The position numbers were made by a program, and so were the translations under genes. The notes beneath the pieces are model-generated. The model had not been told where the DNA came from. It was given only the letters and a program-made list of their open reading frames with translations, and did not search any database. Positions 1 through 10,518 of a stretch of 64,000 nucleotides of DNA are shown here, one piece after another. Within the stretch, counting starts at the first letter, position 1. Each line of letters opens with the position of its first letter. Source of the stretch: Butyrivibrio sp. NC2002 (GTDB lineage Bacteria; Bacillota; Clostridia; Lachnospirales; Lachnospiraceae); assembly GCF_000702265.1 (NCBI RefSeq), contig NZ_KL370881.1:270789-334788 (forward strand), in the 5' to 3' direction.

Positions 1-1626
1 CCACTTTTAAGGTCAATGGAGGCTCTTTCAAAGGAAGCAGTTAAGATGCTCCACCTCCTGGGAGAGAGCGATGTAAAGCGAGTTAACACCACGATCGGAT
101 CTGAGCAGGAGTATTTCCTTATAGATAAAGATTACTACAAAAAGAGAAAGGACCTGCTGTTTACAGGACGCACACTCATTGGTGCACCACCGACAAAGGG
201 GCAGGAGATGGAGGACCATTATTTTGGAGTAATTAAGCCCAAGGTTTCCGCATATATGCATGATCTTGACGAGGAACTCTGGAAGCTTGGAATACCCGCT
301 AAAACAAAGCACAACGAAGTTGCACCTTCACAGCATGAGCTGGCACCCGTATTTGAAACAGCAAATGTAGCTGTAGATCACAACCAACTGACAATGGAGG
401 TCATGAAGAAGGTTGCTGATAAGCATAACTATGCATGTCTTCTTCATGAGAAGCCATTTGAGGGTATCAACGGTTCAGGAAAACACAACAACTGGTCTAT
501 CTGCACAGATACAGGTATCAATCTGCTTGATCCCGGCAAAACACCCGGAGAGAATATACCTTTCCTTGTTTTCCTCATGGCAGTTATCGCAGCAGTTGAT
601 GACTATGCGCCTATTTTAAGGCTTTCTGTTGCTTCTGCAGGAAACGATCACAGACTTGGCGGAAATGAGGCACCGCCGGCTATCATCTCAATTTTCGTAG
701 GAGATGAACTTGCAGGCCTTTTAAAGAGTGTTGAACAGGGAGAGACCTACCAGAGTCTTGGCAAAGTCCAGATGGTTATGGGAGCAACCGTACTTCCTCA
801 CTTTACAAAGGATAACACCGACAGAAACAGAACATCACCTTTTGCATTTACAGGTAATAAGTTTGAGTTCCGTATGCCCGGCTCTGCCGTATCAGTTGCT
901 AATGCAAATATAGTGCTTAATACCGCTGTTGCAGAAGAAATAGCAAGACTGTATGAGAAGCTTGAAAAAGCAGGGGCAGCAGGTTCTAAGGACGCTATCT
1001 TCGAAGTACTAAGAGAAGAATTAGAAGCTCATAAGAGAATTCTCTTTAACGGAAACGGATACACAGATGAATGGGTTAAGGAAGCAGAAAAGAGAGGTCT
1101 TCCCAATCTTAAGTCACTTCCGGATGCAATGCCTTACTGGATTTCAGATAGCTCTGTTGAGCTGTTTACAAAGCATGGAATCTTTACAAAAGAGGAACTT
1201 GAGTCAAGATACGAGATCCTTCTTGAGAATTATTCCAAGTCAATCCATATCGAGTCACTCACAATGCAGGAAATGGTCAGAAAAGACCTTACAGAAGGAA
1301 TCATTTCTTACGAGAAGGATCTTTCTAAGGAAATAATTCAGAAGAAGAGCGTTCTTGAAGGCGCAGAGTGCTTCCTTGAGAGCGGAATCCTGCGAGAACT
1401 TGAGGAAAATTCAGGCAAGATGTGCAAGGCACTTCTCAAGCTTTCAGAGGATACAAAGACTGCCGAAGAAAAGACAGATGCACTTGAAGTTGCAAACTAC
1501 TATCAGAAGACTGTTCTTGCTGATATGGATGAAGTAAGAAAGTATGCTGATGCAGCCGAGGCAATCATACCGGATAAGTATCTTAGCTATCCCACATATG
1601 GCCAGATGCTGTTTTCACTTAGATAA
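1..1626 (+). CDS. glnN: Glutamine synthetase type III, 5' end outside window
   Basis: Makes glutamine from glutamate, ammonia and ATP in the cytoplasm. The frame is open from base 1, before the first visible Met at 16, so the start lies upstream. About 541 residues are present; type III enzymes are usually near 700, so roughly the N-terminal fifth is missing. Visible family motifs are the active-site stretch GINGSGKHNNWS, the NDHRLGGNEAPPA segment and the long C-terminal helical tail typical of GSIII rather than GSI. It lies 38 bp upstream of gltB in the same direction, which suggests a GS-GOGAT unit. The assignment is firm; only the extent is unknown. Confidence 0.95.
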   Translation, partial: PLLRSMEALSKEAVKMLHLLGESDVKRVNTTIGSEQEYFLIDKDYYKKRKDLLFTGRTLIGAPPTKGQEMEDHYFGVIKPKVSAYMHDLDEELWKLGIPAKTKHNEVAPSQHELAPVFETANVAVDHNQLTMEVMKKVADKHNYACLLHEKPFEGINGSGKHNNWSICTDTGINLLDPGKTPGENIPFLVFLMAVIAAVDDYAPILRLSVASAGNDHRLGGNEAPPAIISIFVGDELAGLLKSVEQGETYQSLGKVQMVMGATVLPHFTKDNTDRNRTSPFAFTGNKFEFRMPGSAVSVANANIVLNTAVAEEIARLYEKLEKAGAAGSKDAIFEVLREELEAHKRILFNGNGYTDEWVKEAEKRGLPNLKSLPDAMPYWISDSSVELFTKHGIFTKEELESRYEILLENYSKSIHIESLTMQEMVRKDLTEGIISYEKDLSKEIIQKKSVLEGAECFLESGILRELEENSGKMCKALLKLSEDTKTAEEKTDALEVANYYQKTVLADMDEVRKYADAAEAIIPDKYLSYPTYGQMLFSLR

Positions 1627-1664
1627 GACATATAAAATGAGCAGGAAATAAAGGTAGGACGACG

Positions 1665-4600
1665 ATGGAAACATGGATGAACGAAAGAGATGCATGCGGA
1701 ATAGGCGCTGTTATCAACATTGATGGAAAAAGAGACAACAAAGTACTTGATGATGCTCTCTCAATTGTAGAAAAACTCGAGCACAGAGCAGGAAAAGATG
1801 CTACCGGCAAGGTTGGAGACGGCGTTGGAATCCTTGTTCAGATATCACATGACTTTTTTAAGAAGCAGGCAAAGAAGATTGGAATATCCCTCGGAAAAGA
1901 AGGCGACTACGGAATAGGTATGTTCTTTTTACCACAGGATTCCATGAAGCGCATGTTTGCAATGCGAATGCTTGAAGTGATCGCCGAGAAGGAAAACTTA
2001 AAGGTCCTTGGATGGAGAGATGTGGAAACTCATCCTGAGATACTTGGAGAAGTTGCTGTAAAATGCATGCCGCATATCAGTCAGTGCTTCATAGAAAGAC
2101 CTGAAAGCGTAAAGAAGGGAATAGAGTTTGACAGAAAACTCTACTGCTTAAGACGCGAGTACGAAAAGTCTTCTGAAGATACTTATATCTGCTCTTTTTC
2201 ATCCAGAACCATCGTCTATAAAGGAATGTTTCTGGTGGGCCAGCTGCGCAATTTTTATGAGGACCTTCTGTCTACTGAATATAAAAGTGCGATAGCTCTC
2301 GTCCACAGCAGATTTTCAACCAATACAACACCTTCCTGGCAGAGAGCACATCCTTACAGGATGATAGCTCACAACGGTGAGATCAATACCATAAGGGGTA
2401 ACAGCGACAGAATGCTGGCTAGAGAAGAGACCATGTCCTCTGACGTTTTCGGAGATGACCTTGGCAAAGTATATCCTGTGATAGCTTCATCCGGCTCAGA
2501 CTCAGCAATGCTGGATAATACCCTTGAATTTTTGTATATGAACGGAATGGATCTGCCTCTTGCTATGATGCTGACTATTCCTGAGCCGTGGAAACATAAT
2601 GATTTCATGGATAAGGAGAGAAAAGATTTCTATCACTACTATGCAACCATGATGGAACCCTGGGACGGACCGGCAGCAGTTCTTTTTACAGATGGTGAGC
2701 TGTTTGGGGCTACGCTTGACAGAAACGGACTGCGTCCTTCCAGATACTATGTAACCAAGGACGGAAGGCTTATTCTGTCATCAGAGGTAGGCGTCCTTGA
2801 TATTCCGGAGGAGAATATCCTTAAGAAGTCAAGGCTGTCACCCGGACATATGCTGCTCGTTGATACAGTTCAGGGACGGATCATTTCCGATAAAGAGTGC
2901 AAGGAAAAATATTCAGGATCAAAGCCTTACGGAGAGTGGATAGACAGGTATCTTCTTCATCTTGAGAATTTAAATATTCCAAATAAAAAGATCCCGACGC
3001 ATACTCAAGCGATGAGGGATAAGCTATACAAGGTGTTTGGATACTCCTATGAGGACGTAAAGGATCAGATAATGCCTATGGCGACAAACGGGATAGAACC
3101 CACAGTTTCAATGGGAACGGATATTCCGCTTGCTATGCTCTCTGAAAATCACCAGCCACTTTTTTGCTACTTTAAGCAGCTTTTTGCACAGGTAACCAAT
3201 CCGCCTATTGATTCGCTAAGAGAGAAGGTTGTAACAGATACCACCGTTTACATCGGATCCGACGGCAACCTCCTTATGGAAAAAAGCGATAACTGCAGAG
3301 TGCTGGAAGTAAATAACCCGATTCTTACAGGCGTTGATCTGATGAAGATAGCAGCGCTTGATGAACCGGGCTTTAAGGTCAGAAAAATATCTCTTTTGTA
3401 CTACAAGAATACACCTGTAGAAAGAGCGATGGAACAGCTGGACGTAGCTGTTGACAGAGCTGTAGCAGATGGAGTAAATATCATCATTTTATCCGACAGA
3501 GGAGTGGATGAAAATCACATGCCGATACCTTCTCTTCTTGCGGTGTCTTCTGTTGAGCAGCATCTTGTAAGAACAAAGAAGCGCACAGCAGTATCTCTTA
3601 TATTAGAGAGTGGTGAGCCAAGGGACGTACATCAGATAGCAACACTTCTGGGATTTGGAGCAAGAGCGATCCATCCCTATCTTGCACATGAATGTATAGC
3701 AGAACTTATAGATATAGGAATTCTTGATAAAGACTATCACACCGCGATTGCGGATTATAATAAAGCACTACTTTCGGGCGTAGTTAAGATTGCTGCAAAA
3801 ATGGGTATCTCTACCTTGCAGTCATATCAGTCAGCCAGAATTTTTGAGGCTATAGGATTATCCAGGGAACTCGTAGACAAATACTTTACAGGAACAATCA
3901 GCAGAGTAGGAGGGATCGGAATTAGCGAGATCGGGGAAGATGTTGAGATCCGCCATAACAGAGCCTTTGATCCCCTTGGACTTCCAACAGACTCAACTCT
4001 TGATTCTATTGGCTTCCACAGCCTTAGAAGCGGCGAAGACAAAGAAAGCCACATGTACAGTCCAAAGACAATAGTTACTCTTCAGAGAGCCGTAAGAGAA
4101 GGCGACTACAACAGATTTAAAGAGTACACGGATATGGTTGATGCGGAGGATAAACCGCACACATTAAGAGGACTTTTATCATTTGAAAAAGTTCAGGATC
4201 CGGTTCCGCTTGAGGAAGTAGAGAGTGAAGAGGAGATCGTAAAACGTTTCCAGACAGGCGCGATGTCTTATGGCTCATTATCAAAAGAAGCTCATGAGAC
4301 ACTTGCAATTGCCATGAACAGACTCGGCGGAAAATCCAATACCGGTGAAGGCGGTGAGGACGAGAGAAGATTCGGAACTGAAAAAAACAGTGCGGTAAAG
4401 CAGGTAGCCTCCGGAAGATTCGGGGTCAGCTCGAGCTATTTAAAGAGTGCAAAAGAAATACAGATAAAGATGGCGCAGGGAGCAAAGCCCGGTGAGGGCG
4501 GACATCTTCCCGGGAAAAAGGTATACCCGTGGGTTGCCAAAACCAGATTTTCCACACCCGGAGTTGCACTTATATCCCCGCCTCCGCACCACGATATATA

Positions 4601-6185
4601 TTCAATTGAGGACCTGGCTCAGCTTATTTATGATCTGAAAAATGCTAATGATAAGGCAAGAATATCAGTAAAACTCGTATCAGAAGCAGGTGTTGGAACG
4701 ATAGCATCAGGTGTTGCAAAAGCAGGAGCACAGGTGATCCTGGTATCAGGCTACGACGGAGGAACAGGAGCTGCACCATCATCATCTGTTCATCACGCCG
4801 GACTTCCGTGGGAGCTGGGCGTAAGCGAAGCACATCAGTCTCTTATCGATAATGGGTTAAGAAGCAGGGTGGTTCTTGAAACAGACGGAAAACTGATGAC
4901 AGGAAGAGATGTTGCGATCGCAGCACTTCTTGGTGCAGAAGAGTTCGGATTTGCCACAGCGCCCCTTGTTTGTATGGGATGCATGATGATGAGAGTCTGC
5001 TCAAAAGATACATGCCCTGTGGGAATAGCAACTCAGAACGAGGAACTAAGAAAAAGATTTGCAGGAAAACCTGAGCATGTTATGAACTTCATGATCTTTA
5101 TAGCAAGACAGCTTCGTGAGATCATGAGCAGTCTGGGATTCAGGACTGTAGAAGAGATGGTTGGAAGATGCGACTGCCTAAAGATGAGAAGCTATGACGG
5201 CAGTGCAAATGTAATGACTATGAGAAGGAATTGTGCAGACCTTAGAAGAATTCTGGACAAGGGATATATCAGGGAAAAGAAAAATCATTTTGATCCAAAA
5301 GATGTCTTTGATTTTGGACTTGAAAAAACTCTTGATCACAAGAAGCTGATACCTGCTTATGAAAAGCATAAAGAAGAGCTTAAGAAGGGGCAGAGTATTG
5401 AGATAAGGGCTGATATATCAAGTACAGACAGAAGCTTTGGAACACTCCTTGGAAGCAGGATCACAGAAGATTTTGGAAATAAGCTCTCTGATGATTCTAT
5501 TGTAGTAAATACCTATGGAGGCGGCGGACAGTCATTTGGAGCATTCCTTCCCAAAGGAATTACACTTAAGCTCTATGGCGATGCAAACGATGGTTTTGGA
5601 AAGGGATTATCCGGAGGAAAAGTAATAGTTCGTCCTTCTAAGGAAGCTACCTACAAGGCTCACGATAATATTATAATCGGTAACGTTGCTCTCTACGGCG
5701 CTACTGCAGGTAAAGCTTATGTATGCGGAATAGCAGGTGAGAGATTCTGCGTTAGAAATTCCGGAGCAGTTGCAGTTGCTGAAGGATGCGGAGACCACGG
5801 GCTTGAATATATGACAGGCGGAAGAGCAGTCATACTTGGCATGACCGGCAAAAACTTTGCAGCAGGCATGAGCGGCGGAATAGCATACGTACTGGATAAA
5901 GAGCATACCTTGTACCTTAGGATGAATAAGGACATGGCTTCACTTTACGAGCTGACAGAGAAATATGATATAGCTGAGCTTAAGTTTATTCTTGAGGATT
6001 ACTTTAAAGAGACCGGTTCAGAATTTGCCGGGGAGATACTGGATAATTTCCCTATGTATATTCCTCATTTTAAGAAGATAGTGCCTAATGATTATCAGAA
6101 GATGCTCACTGCGATCGGGAAATACGAGGAGCAGGGTATAGATCACGATCATGCCGTTCTGGAAGCATTTAAGGAACTGACTTAA
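1665..6185 (+). CDS. gltB: Glutamate synthase large subunit
   Basis: Transfers the amide of glutamine to 2-oxoglutarate, giving two glutamates. The 1506-residue length fits the family. Order: class II glutaminase domain whose nucleophile should be Cys11 (context RDACGIGA) after removal of a short propeptide; linking domain; FMN/synthase domain with GEGGEDERRF and KPGEGGHLPG; [3Fe-4S] cysteines at about residues 1103, 1106, 1112 and 1117; then the C-terminal Gly-rich beta-helix (YGGGGQSFGAF). A close gltD follows 24 bp downstream, so the bacterial NAD(P)H-type two-subunit enzyme is most likely. The start at 1665 places Cys11 where expected. Confidence 0.97.
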   Translation: METWMNERDACGIGAVINIDGKRDNKVLDDALSIVEKLEHRAGKDATGKVGDGVGILVQISHDFFKKQAKKIGISLGKEGDYGIGMFFLPQDSMKRMFAMRMLEVIAEKENLKVLGWRDVETHPEILGEVAVKCMPHISQCFIERPESVKKGIEFDRKLYCLRREYEKSSEDTYICSFSSRTIVYKGMFLVGQLRNFYEDLLSTEYKSAIALVHSRFSTNTTPSWQRAHPYRMIAHNGEINTIRGNSDRMLAREETMSSDVFGDDLGKVYPVIASSGSDSAMLDNTLEFLYMNGMDLPLAMMLTIPEPWKHNDFMDKERKDFYHYYATMMEPWDGPAAVLFTDGELFGATLDRNGLRPSRYYVTKDGRLILSSEVGVLDIPEENILKKSRLSPGHMLLVDTVQGRIISDKECKEKYSGSKPYGEWIDRYLLHLENLNIPNKKIPTHTQAMRDKLYKVFGYSYEDVKDQIMPMATNGIEPTVSMGTDIPLAMLSENHQPLFCYFKQLFAQVTNPPIDSLREKVVTDTTVYIGSDGNLLMEKSDNCRVLEVNNPILTGVDLMKIAALDEPGFKVRKISLLYYKNTPVERAMEQLDVAVDRAVADGVNIIILSDRGVDENHMPIPSLLAVSSVEQHLVRTKKRTAVSLILESGEPRDVHQIATLLGFGARAIHPYLAHECIAELIDIGILDKDYHTAIADYNKALLSGVVKIAAKMGISTLQSYQSARIFEAIGLSRELVDKYFTGTISRVGGIGISEIGEDVEIRHNRAFDPLGLPTDSTLDSIGFHSLRSGEDKESHMYSPKTIVTLQRAVREGDYNRFKEYTDMVDAEDKPHTLRGLLSFEKVQDPVPLEEVESEEEIVKRFQTGAMSYGSLSKEAHETLAIAMNRLGGKSNTGEGGEDERRFGTEKNSAVKQVASGRFGVSSSYLKSAKEIQIKMAQGAKPGEGGHLPGKKVYPWVAKTRFSTPGVALISPPPHHDIYSIEDLAQLIYDLKNANDKARISVKLVSEAGVGTIASGVAKAGAQVILVSGYDGGTGAAPSSSVHHAGLPWELGVSEAHQSLIDNGLRSRVVLETDGKLMTGRDVAIAALLGAEEFGFATAPLVCMGCMMMRVCSKDTCPVGIATQNEELRKRFAGKPEHVMNFMIFIARQLREIMSSLGFRTVEEMVGRCDCLKMRSYDGSANVMTMRRNCADLRRILDKGYIREKKNHFDPKDVFDFGLEKTLDHKKLIPAYEKHKEELKKGQSIEIRADISSTDRSFGTLLGSRITEDFGNKLSDDSIVVNTYGGGGQSFGAFLPKGITLKLYGDANDGFGKGLSGGKVIVRPSKEATYKAHDNIIIGNVALYGATAGKAYVCGIAGERFCVRNSGAVAVAEGCGDHGLEYMTGGRAVILGMTGKNFAAGMSGGIAYVLDKEHTLYLRMNKDMASLYELTEKYDIAELKFILEDYFKETGSEFAGEILDNFPMYIPHFKKIVPNDYQKMLTAIGKYEEQGIDHDHAVLEAFKELT

Positions 6186-6209
6186 GTAATAGCAGAGGAG
6201 ATTTTTAGA

Positions 6210-7706
6210 ATGGGAAAAGAAACAGGTTTTCTTGAGTATGGCAGGAAAAATAATATAGATGTTCTTCCAAAGGATAGAATTAAAAACTTCGATGAATTCC
6301 ATAAAATGCTTGATGCAGGAACCAGAAAACAGCAGGCAGCAAGATGCATGAACTGTGGAGTTCCGTTTTGCCAGTCTGCTATGAAATTAAGCGGTATGGT
6401 TACGGGATGTCCACTTCACAATCTCATCCCGGAGTGGAATGATGAAATATACAAAGGGCATGACAGACACGCTTTTTCAAGACTATATAAGACCAGTAAT
6501 TTTCCTGAATTTACCGGGAGAGTTTGTCCTGCTCTGTGCGAAAAAGCATGTATGTGCGGACAAAACGGCGATGCCGTTACTGTTCATGACAATGAGCTCT
6601 ACCTTATCGAAACGGCTTTTGCGAACGGATATATAAAACCAAATATTCCGGCTATAAGAAGCGGCAAAAGAGTGGCTGTAGTAGGAAGCGGACCTTCCGG
6701 ACTTGCAGTTGCGGATGAGCTAAATCACAGAGGACACCTGGTTGAAGTATATGAGAGAGAGGATGAAATAGGCGGCCTTTTGATGTATGGAATCCCCAAT
6801 ATGAAGCTTGATAAAAAGGTTATAAAACGAAGAAGAAGGCTCATGGAGGATGAGGGTGTTATATTTCACACAGGCGTAGATGTTGGAAAAGACAAGGAGG
6901 CAGCAGAACTTCTTGGCAGATTCGATGCTGTGGTATTATGCTGCGGAGCAAAAAAAGAAAGACCTCTTCCTGTTGCAGATCCCGGAAAAATAAAGGGTGT
7001 GTATAACGCGGTTGACTTTTTAAAGAGCACTACAAAAGCCCTCATGAAAGCAGATGGCAGAGATGCCGCAGACCTTGTAAAGCAGGGCGGATATATCGAT
7101 GCCAAAGGAAAAAATGTAGTTATAGTAGGCGGCGGAGATACAGGTAATGACTGCATCGGAACTGTGATAAGACATGGAGCAAAATCTGTCACAGCTCTTG
7201 AGATGATGCCAAAGCCTCCGGTAGAGAGAGCAGCAAATAACCCGTGGCCTGAGTGGCCCAAGGTCCTAAAGACAGATTACGGCCATGAAGAAGCAATCTA
7301 TGTTTATGGCGAAGACCCGAGGATATTTGAGACTACAGTTAAAAGTGTTACGACGGATAAAAAGGGAAATATTAAGCAGATAGAAACCGTAAAGGTTACT
7401 TTTAAGGACGGAAAGCTTGTAAACGTACCTGGCTCAGAAAAGACGATAAAATGCGATATGCTCCTTATCGCAGCGGGATTTGTAGGATGCGAAGAATATA
7501 CCGCAGATGCATTTCTTGTTAAGAGGAGCGAAAGGGGAACTGTTGTAACAGCTGATGATGGCTATAACATTAAGGGCACCAAAATATTCAGTGCCGGTGA
7601 TATGCACCGCGGACAGTCACTTGTTGTATGGGCAATAGCAGAAGGCCGCGCCTGTGCAAGAGAAGTTGACGAGTATATGATGGGGTATAGCAATTTGGGT
7701 AAGTGA
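6210..7706 (+). CDS. gltD: Glutamate synthase small subunit
   Basis: Oxidises NAD(P)H and passes electrons through Fe-S clusters to GltB. It has 498 residues, the usual length. The N-terminal third has two cysteine clusters (CMNCGVPFCQ and VCPALCEKACMCG) for [4Fe-4S] centres. The FAD dinucleotide fold begins near residue 155 (VGSGPSGLAVADEL) and the NAD(P)H fold near residue 303 (VGGGDTGNDC). A strong ribosome site (AGAGGAG) precedes the ATG. It is almost certainly co-transcribed with gltB. Related subunits exist in other oxidoreductases, but adjacency to gltB settles the role. Confidence 0.96.
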   Translation: MGKETGFLEYGRKNNIDVLPKDRIKNFDEFHKMLDAGTRKQQAARCMNCGVPFCQSAMKLSGMVTGCPLHNLIPEWNDEIYKGHDRHAFSRLYKTSNFPEFTGRVCPALCEKACMCGQNGDAVTVHDNELYLIETAFANGYIKPNIPAIRSGKRVAVVGSGPSGLAVADELNHRGHLVEVYEREDEIGGLLMYGIPNMKLDKKVIKRRRRLMEDEGVIFHTGVDVGKDKEAAELLGRFDAVVLCCGAKKERPLPVADPGKIKGVYNAVDFLKSTTKALMKADGRDAADLVKQGGYIDAKGKNVVIVGGGDTGNDCIGTVIRHGAKSVTALEMMPKPPVERAANNPWPEWPKVLKTDYGHEEAIYVYGEDPRIFETTVKSVTTDKKGNIKQIETVKVTFKDGKLVNVPGSEKTIKCDMLLIAAGFVGCEEYTADAFLVKRSERGTVVTADDGYNIKGTKIFSAGDMHRGQSLVVWAIAEGRACAREVDEYMMGYSNLGK

Positions 7707-7722
7707 AAATAAAAATATTGTC

Positions 7723-7752
7723 TTGACAAGGAAAGGGATATAGCGGTAGACT
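7723..7752 (+). promoter_or_regulatory. Candidate promoter upstream of purF
   Basis: TTGACA at 7723-7728 is followed 18 bp later by TAGACT at 7747-7752. A transcript starting near 7760 would meet the terminator hairpin at 7773-7803 almost at once. It may drive purF through an attenuated leader or make a very short RNA. The -35 is perfect and the -10 is imperfect. Confidence 0.45.
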
Positions 7753-7772
7753 CTATCCATGTAAAAGACAAA

Positions 7773-7810
7773 GGCGTCTTGGAGATACGGTCTCCGAGAC
7801 GCCTTTTTTC
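7773..7810 (+). terminator. Intrinsic terminator between gltD and purF
   Basis: A 13-bp stem (GGCGTCTTGGAGA paired with TCTCCGAGACGCC) has a 5-base loop and is followed by TTTTTT. It ends the glnN-gltBD unit. Because a promoter-like sequence sits just upstream, it may also attenuate purF. Confidence 0.9.
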
Positions 7811-7882
7811 GATTAATCAAAAAATAATTCTCCGCAAAACATACTGATTATTTTTGGGATATCCATCTGGGCGAAAGGGAAA

Positions 7883-9268
7883 ATGTATATGTATGAATCA
7901 GACAAACTCCATGAAGAATGTGGAGTTTTTGGTATTTATGAAAGAGCCGGCAAACAGGTTGCAAGGGATATTTACTTTGGACTGACAGCACTTCAGCACA
8001 GAGGTCAGGAATCGGCCGGAATGTCGGTTTCAGATACAGAAGGAGAGATGGGAAATATCTGCACTCATAAGGGAATGGGACTTGTGAATGAAGTTTTTTC
8101 CGGTGATGAGCTCTCACATATAACCGGCAATATCGGTGTAGGACATGTGCGTTATTCCACAACAGGCGGAAGCACTGCTGTAAATGCCCAGCCGATAGCA
8201 ATGAATTATATCAAGGGAAGTCTTGCACTTGTCCACAACGGCAACATAGTAAATGCAGATGAATTAAAGACACAGCAGATGTATAGAGGACAGGCTCACT
8301 ACACAACTTCTGACTCAGAAGTGCTTGCCTATGAGATTGTAAGTGAGAGAGTGAAGTCTTCATCAATAGAAGAGGCTGTAAAAAATGCTGCATCAAAACT
8401 TAAGGGCGGATATGCATGCATAATAATGAGTCCCAGAAAACTTGTAGGAATAAGGGATCCTTTTGGAATAAAACCGCTAGTTTTGGGAAAAAGAGATGAT
8501 GCTTATATCCTTGCATCTGAAAGCTCTGCAATCCTGGCAGTTGGAGGTGAACTCATAAGGGACATTAAGCCCGGAGAAATAATAACAATAACAGGAGACG
8601 GAATTATAAGTGATGAGTCACTTTGCGGAAAAGCCCATGCGCACTGCATTTTTGAGTATATCTATTTTGCAAGAAATGACTCTGTGATAGATGGGATAGA
8701 GGTTCATGAAGCGAGATTCAAGGCAGGAGAAGCTCTTGCAAGACAATCCAAAACGGATGCAGATATAGTAGTTGGCGTTCCGGATTCGGGGCTTGTTGCT
8801 GCGGAAGGCTATGCTGCACAGTCAGGGATTCCCTTTGCCCTTGCTTTTCATAAAAACAGTTATATCGGAAGAAGCTTCATCAAGCCTACGGATGAGGAAA
8901 GAAAAAATGCGGTCAATATGAAGCTTAGCATCTTAAAGAGCGTGGTAAAAGGAAAGAGAATAATCCTTATTGACGACTCGATCGTGCGGGGAACCACTAT
9001 GCGCAAGATCATAGAGATGCTCAGAAAAGCAGGAGCTAAAGAGGTTCATGTAAGAATAAGCTCACCGCCGTTTTTGTATCCCTGCTTTTACGGAACCGAT
9101 GTGCCAAGCAGTAAGCAGCTGATCGCATCTGAGCATTCCAGCGATGAAATCTGCAGGAATATCGGAGCTGATTCACTTATATATCTAAAGATTGAAGATT
9201 TTAAAACAATGGTTGGGAACCTTCCTGTGTGCTCAGCATGTTTTGATAACAATTACCCGGTCAAGTAA
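7883..9268 (+). CDS. purF: Amidophosphoribosyltransferase
   Basis: First committed step of purine synthesis: PRPP plus glutamine gives phosphoribosylamine. It has 461 residues. The class II glutaminase nucleophile is Cys13 (context HEECGVFGIYE), after a short propeptide like that of Bacillus PurF. The PRPP loop ILIDDSIVRGTT is intact. Cysteines in the contexts AHCIFEYIYF, YPCFYG and PVCSACF match the [4Fe-4S] ligands of the Bacillus-type enzyme. An in-frame Met at 7889 is an alternative start. No other pur gene is nearby, so its link to the flanking genes is glutamine use rather than pathway. Confidence 0.96.
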   Translation: MYMYESDKLHEECGVFGIYERAGKQVARDIYFGLTALQHRGQESAGMSVSDTEGEMGNICTHKGMGLVNEVFSGDELSHITGNIGVGHVRYSTTGGSTAVNAQPIAMNYIKGSLALVHNGNIVNADELKTQQMYRGQAHYTTSDSEVLAYEIVSERVKSSSIEEAVKNAASKLKGGYACIIMSPRKLVGIRDPFGIKPLVLGKRDDAYILASESSAILAVGGELIRDIKPGEIITITGDGIISDESLCGKAHAHCIFEYIYFARNDSVIDGIEVHEARFKAGEALARQSKTDADIVVGVPDSGLVAAEGYAAQSGIPFALAFHKNSYIGRSFIKPTDEERKNAVNMKLSILKSVVKGKRIILIDDSIVRGTTMRKIIEMLRKAGAKEVHVRISSPPFLYPCFYGTDVPSSKQLIASEHSSDEICRNIGADSLIYLKIEDFKTMVGNLPVCSACFDNNYPVK

Positions 9269-9287
9269 ATAGAAAGAGGTACGGTAA

Positions 9288-10502
9288 ATGGCGACAATAA
9301 ACAAAAATTATTTGAAACTTCCCGGAAGCTATCTTTTTTCAACCATTGGAAAAAAGGTAAAAGAGTATAGCGAGGGTCACCCTGATGCAAAGATAATCCG
9401 CCTTGGCATTGGCGATGTTACACTTCCACTTGCTCCTTGCGTTATTGAAGCTCTTCATGGTGCGGTTGATGAGATGGGAAGAGAGGAAACATTCAAGGGA
9501 TATGCACCTGACCTTGGATATGAGTTTTTAAGATCCGCGATCGCTGAGAGAGATTTCAAAAAGAGAGGCTGCGATATATCTGCTGATGAGATATTTGTAT
9601 CTGACGGAGCAAAGGGCGATTGCAGTAACATTCAGGAAATATTCGGACTTGATAATACGATAGCAGTCTGTGACCCGGTTTACCCTGTGTATGTTGATTC
9701 AAATGTAATGGCAGGAAGAACCGGAGAGTATGATCCAAAAACCGAGAGATTTAAGGGTGTTATCTATATGCCATGTACGGCTGAGAATAACTTTTTACCT
9801 GAGCTTCCCGCAGAGGTACCTGATCTTATCTACCTGTGTTTTCCGAATAATCCAACAGGAGCGGTCATGAAAAAGGATGAGCTGCAGAAGTGGGTAGACT
9901 ATGCAAATAAGCATGACAGCATAATACTCTATGATGCAGCTTATGAATCTTATATTTCTGAGGATGACGTTCCGCACAGCATCTATGAGTGCGAAGGAGC
10001 AAAGGACTGTGCAATCGAGATGAGGTCTTTTTCAAAGACAGCGGGATTTACCGGTGTAAGACTTGGATACACGGTTATTCCAAAAGACCTTGAAGCTGGC
10101 GGTGAAAAGCTTTGGCCTTTGTGGGCAAGACGTCACGGAACAAAATATAACGGAGCTCCGTACATCGTTCAGAGGGCGGGTGCTGCTGTTTACACTGATG
10201 AGGGAAGAAAACAGGTTGAAGAGCAGATTGCTTACTACATGGGCAATGCGCGTATTATTCTGGATGGCTTAAAAGCAGCAGGCTATGATGTGTTCGGCGG
10301 TGTAAATGCGCCTTATATCTGGCTTAAAGCACCTTATAATCTTACAAGCTGGGAGTTTTTTGATCACCTGCTTGAAAAGGCTAATGTAGTCGGCACACCG
10401 GGATCAGGCTTTGGCCCAAGCGGAGAGCATTATTTCAGACTGACTGCATTTGGAAACAGAGAGAACACAATTGAAGCAATAGAGAGAATCAAGAAATTAT
10501 AA
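9288..10502 (+). CDS. dapL: LL-diaminopimelate aminotransferase
   Basis: A PLP enzyme that converts tetrahydrodipicolinate and glutamate to LL-diaminopimelate for lysine and peptidoglycan in one step, bypassing the acyl branches. It has 404 residues, the usual length. The N-terminal [13 protein letters not shown] followed by IRLGIGDVT is characteristic of DapL. The PLP lysine is predicted as K250 in [15 protein letters not shown], with [10 protein letters not shown] upstream. AGAGG precedes the ATG. It sits 19 bp after purF and just before pyrG, probably in one transcript, and uses the glutamate that GltBD makes. Confidence 0.95.
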   Translation: MATINKNYLKLPGSYLFSTIGKKVKEYSEGHPDAKIIRLGIGDVTLPLAPCVIEALHGAVDEMGREETFKGYAPDLGYEFLRSAIAERDFKKRGCDISADEIFVSDGAKGDCSNIQEIFGLDNTIAVCDPVYPVYVDSNVMAGRTGEYDPKTERFKGVIYMPCTAENNFLPELPAEVPDLIYLCFPNNPTGAVMKKDELQKWVDYANKHDSIILYDAAYESYISEDDVPHSIYECEGAKDCAIEMRSFSKTAGFTGVRLGYTVIPKDLEAGGEKLWPLWARRHGTKYNGAPYIVQRAGAAVYTDEGRKQVEEQIAYYMGNARIILDGLKAAGYDVFGGVNAPYIWLKAPYNLTSWEFFDHLLEKANVVGTPGSGFGPSGEHYFRLTAFGNRENTIEAIERIKKL

Positions 10503-10518
10503 AAATATGGAGAAGAAG

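Noticed and set aside
1..11. CCACTTTTAAG at the window start matches the end of the 32-bp repeat region at 13089
   Set aside because: Here it is coding sequence for the conserved PLLRS of GSIII; an 11-base match is chance.
6866..7261. 131-codon minus-strand frame inside gltD
   Set aside because: Antisense to the conserved NAD(P)H domain and of low-complexity composition; a shadow.
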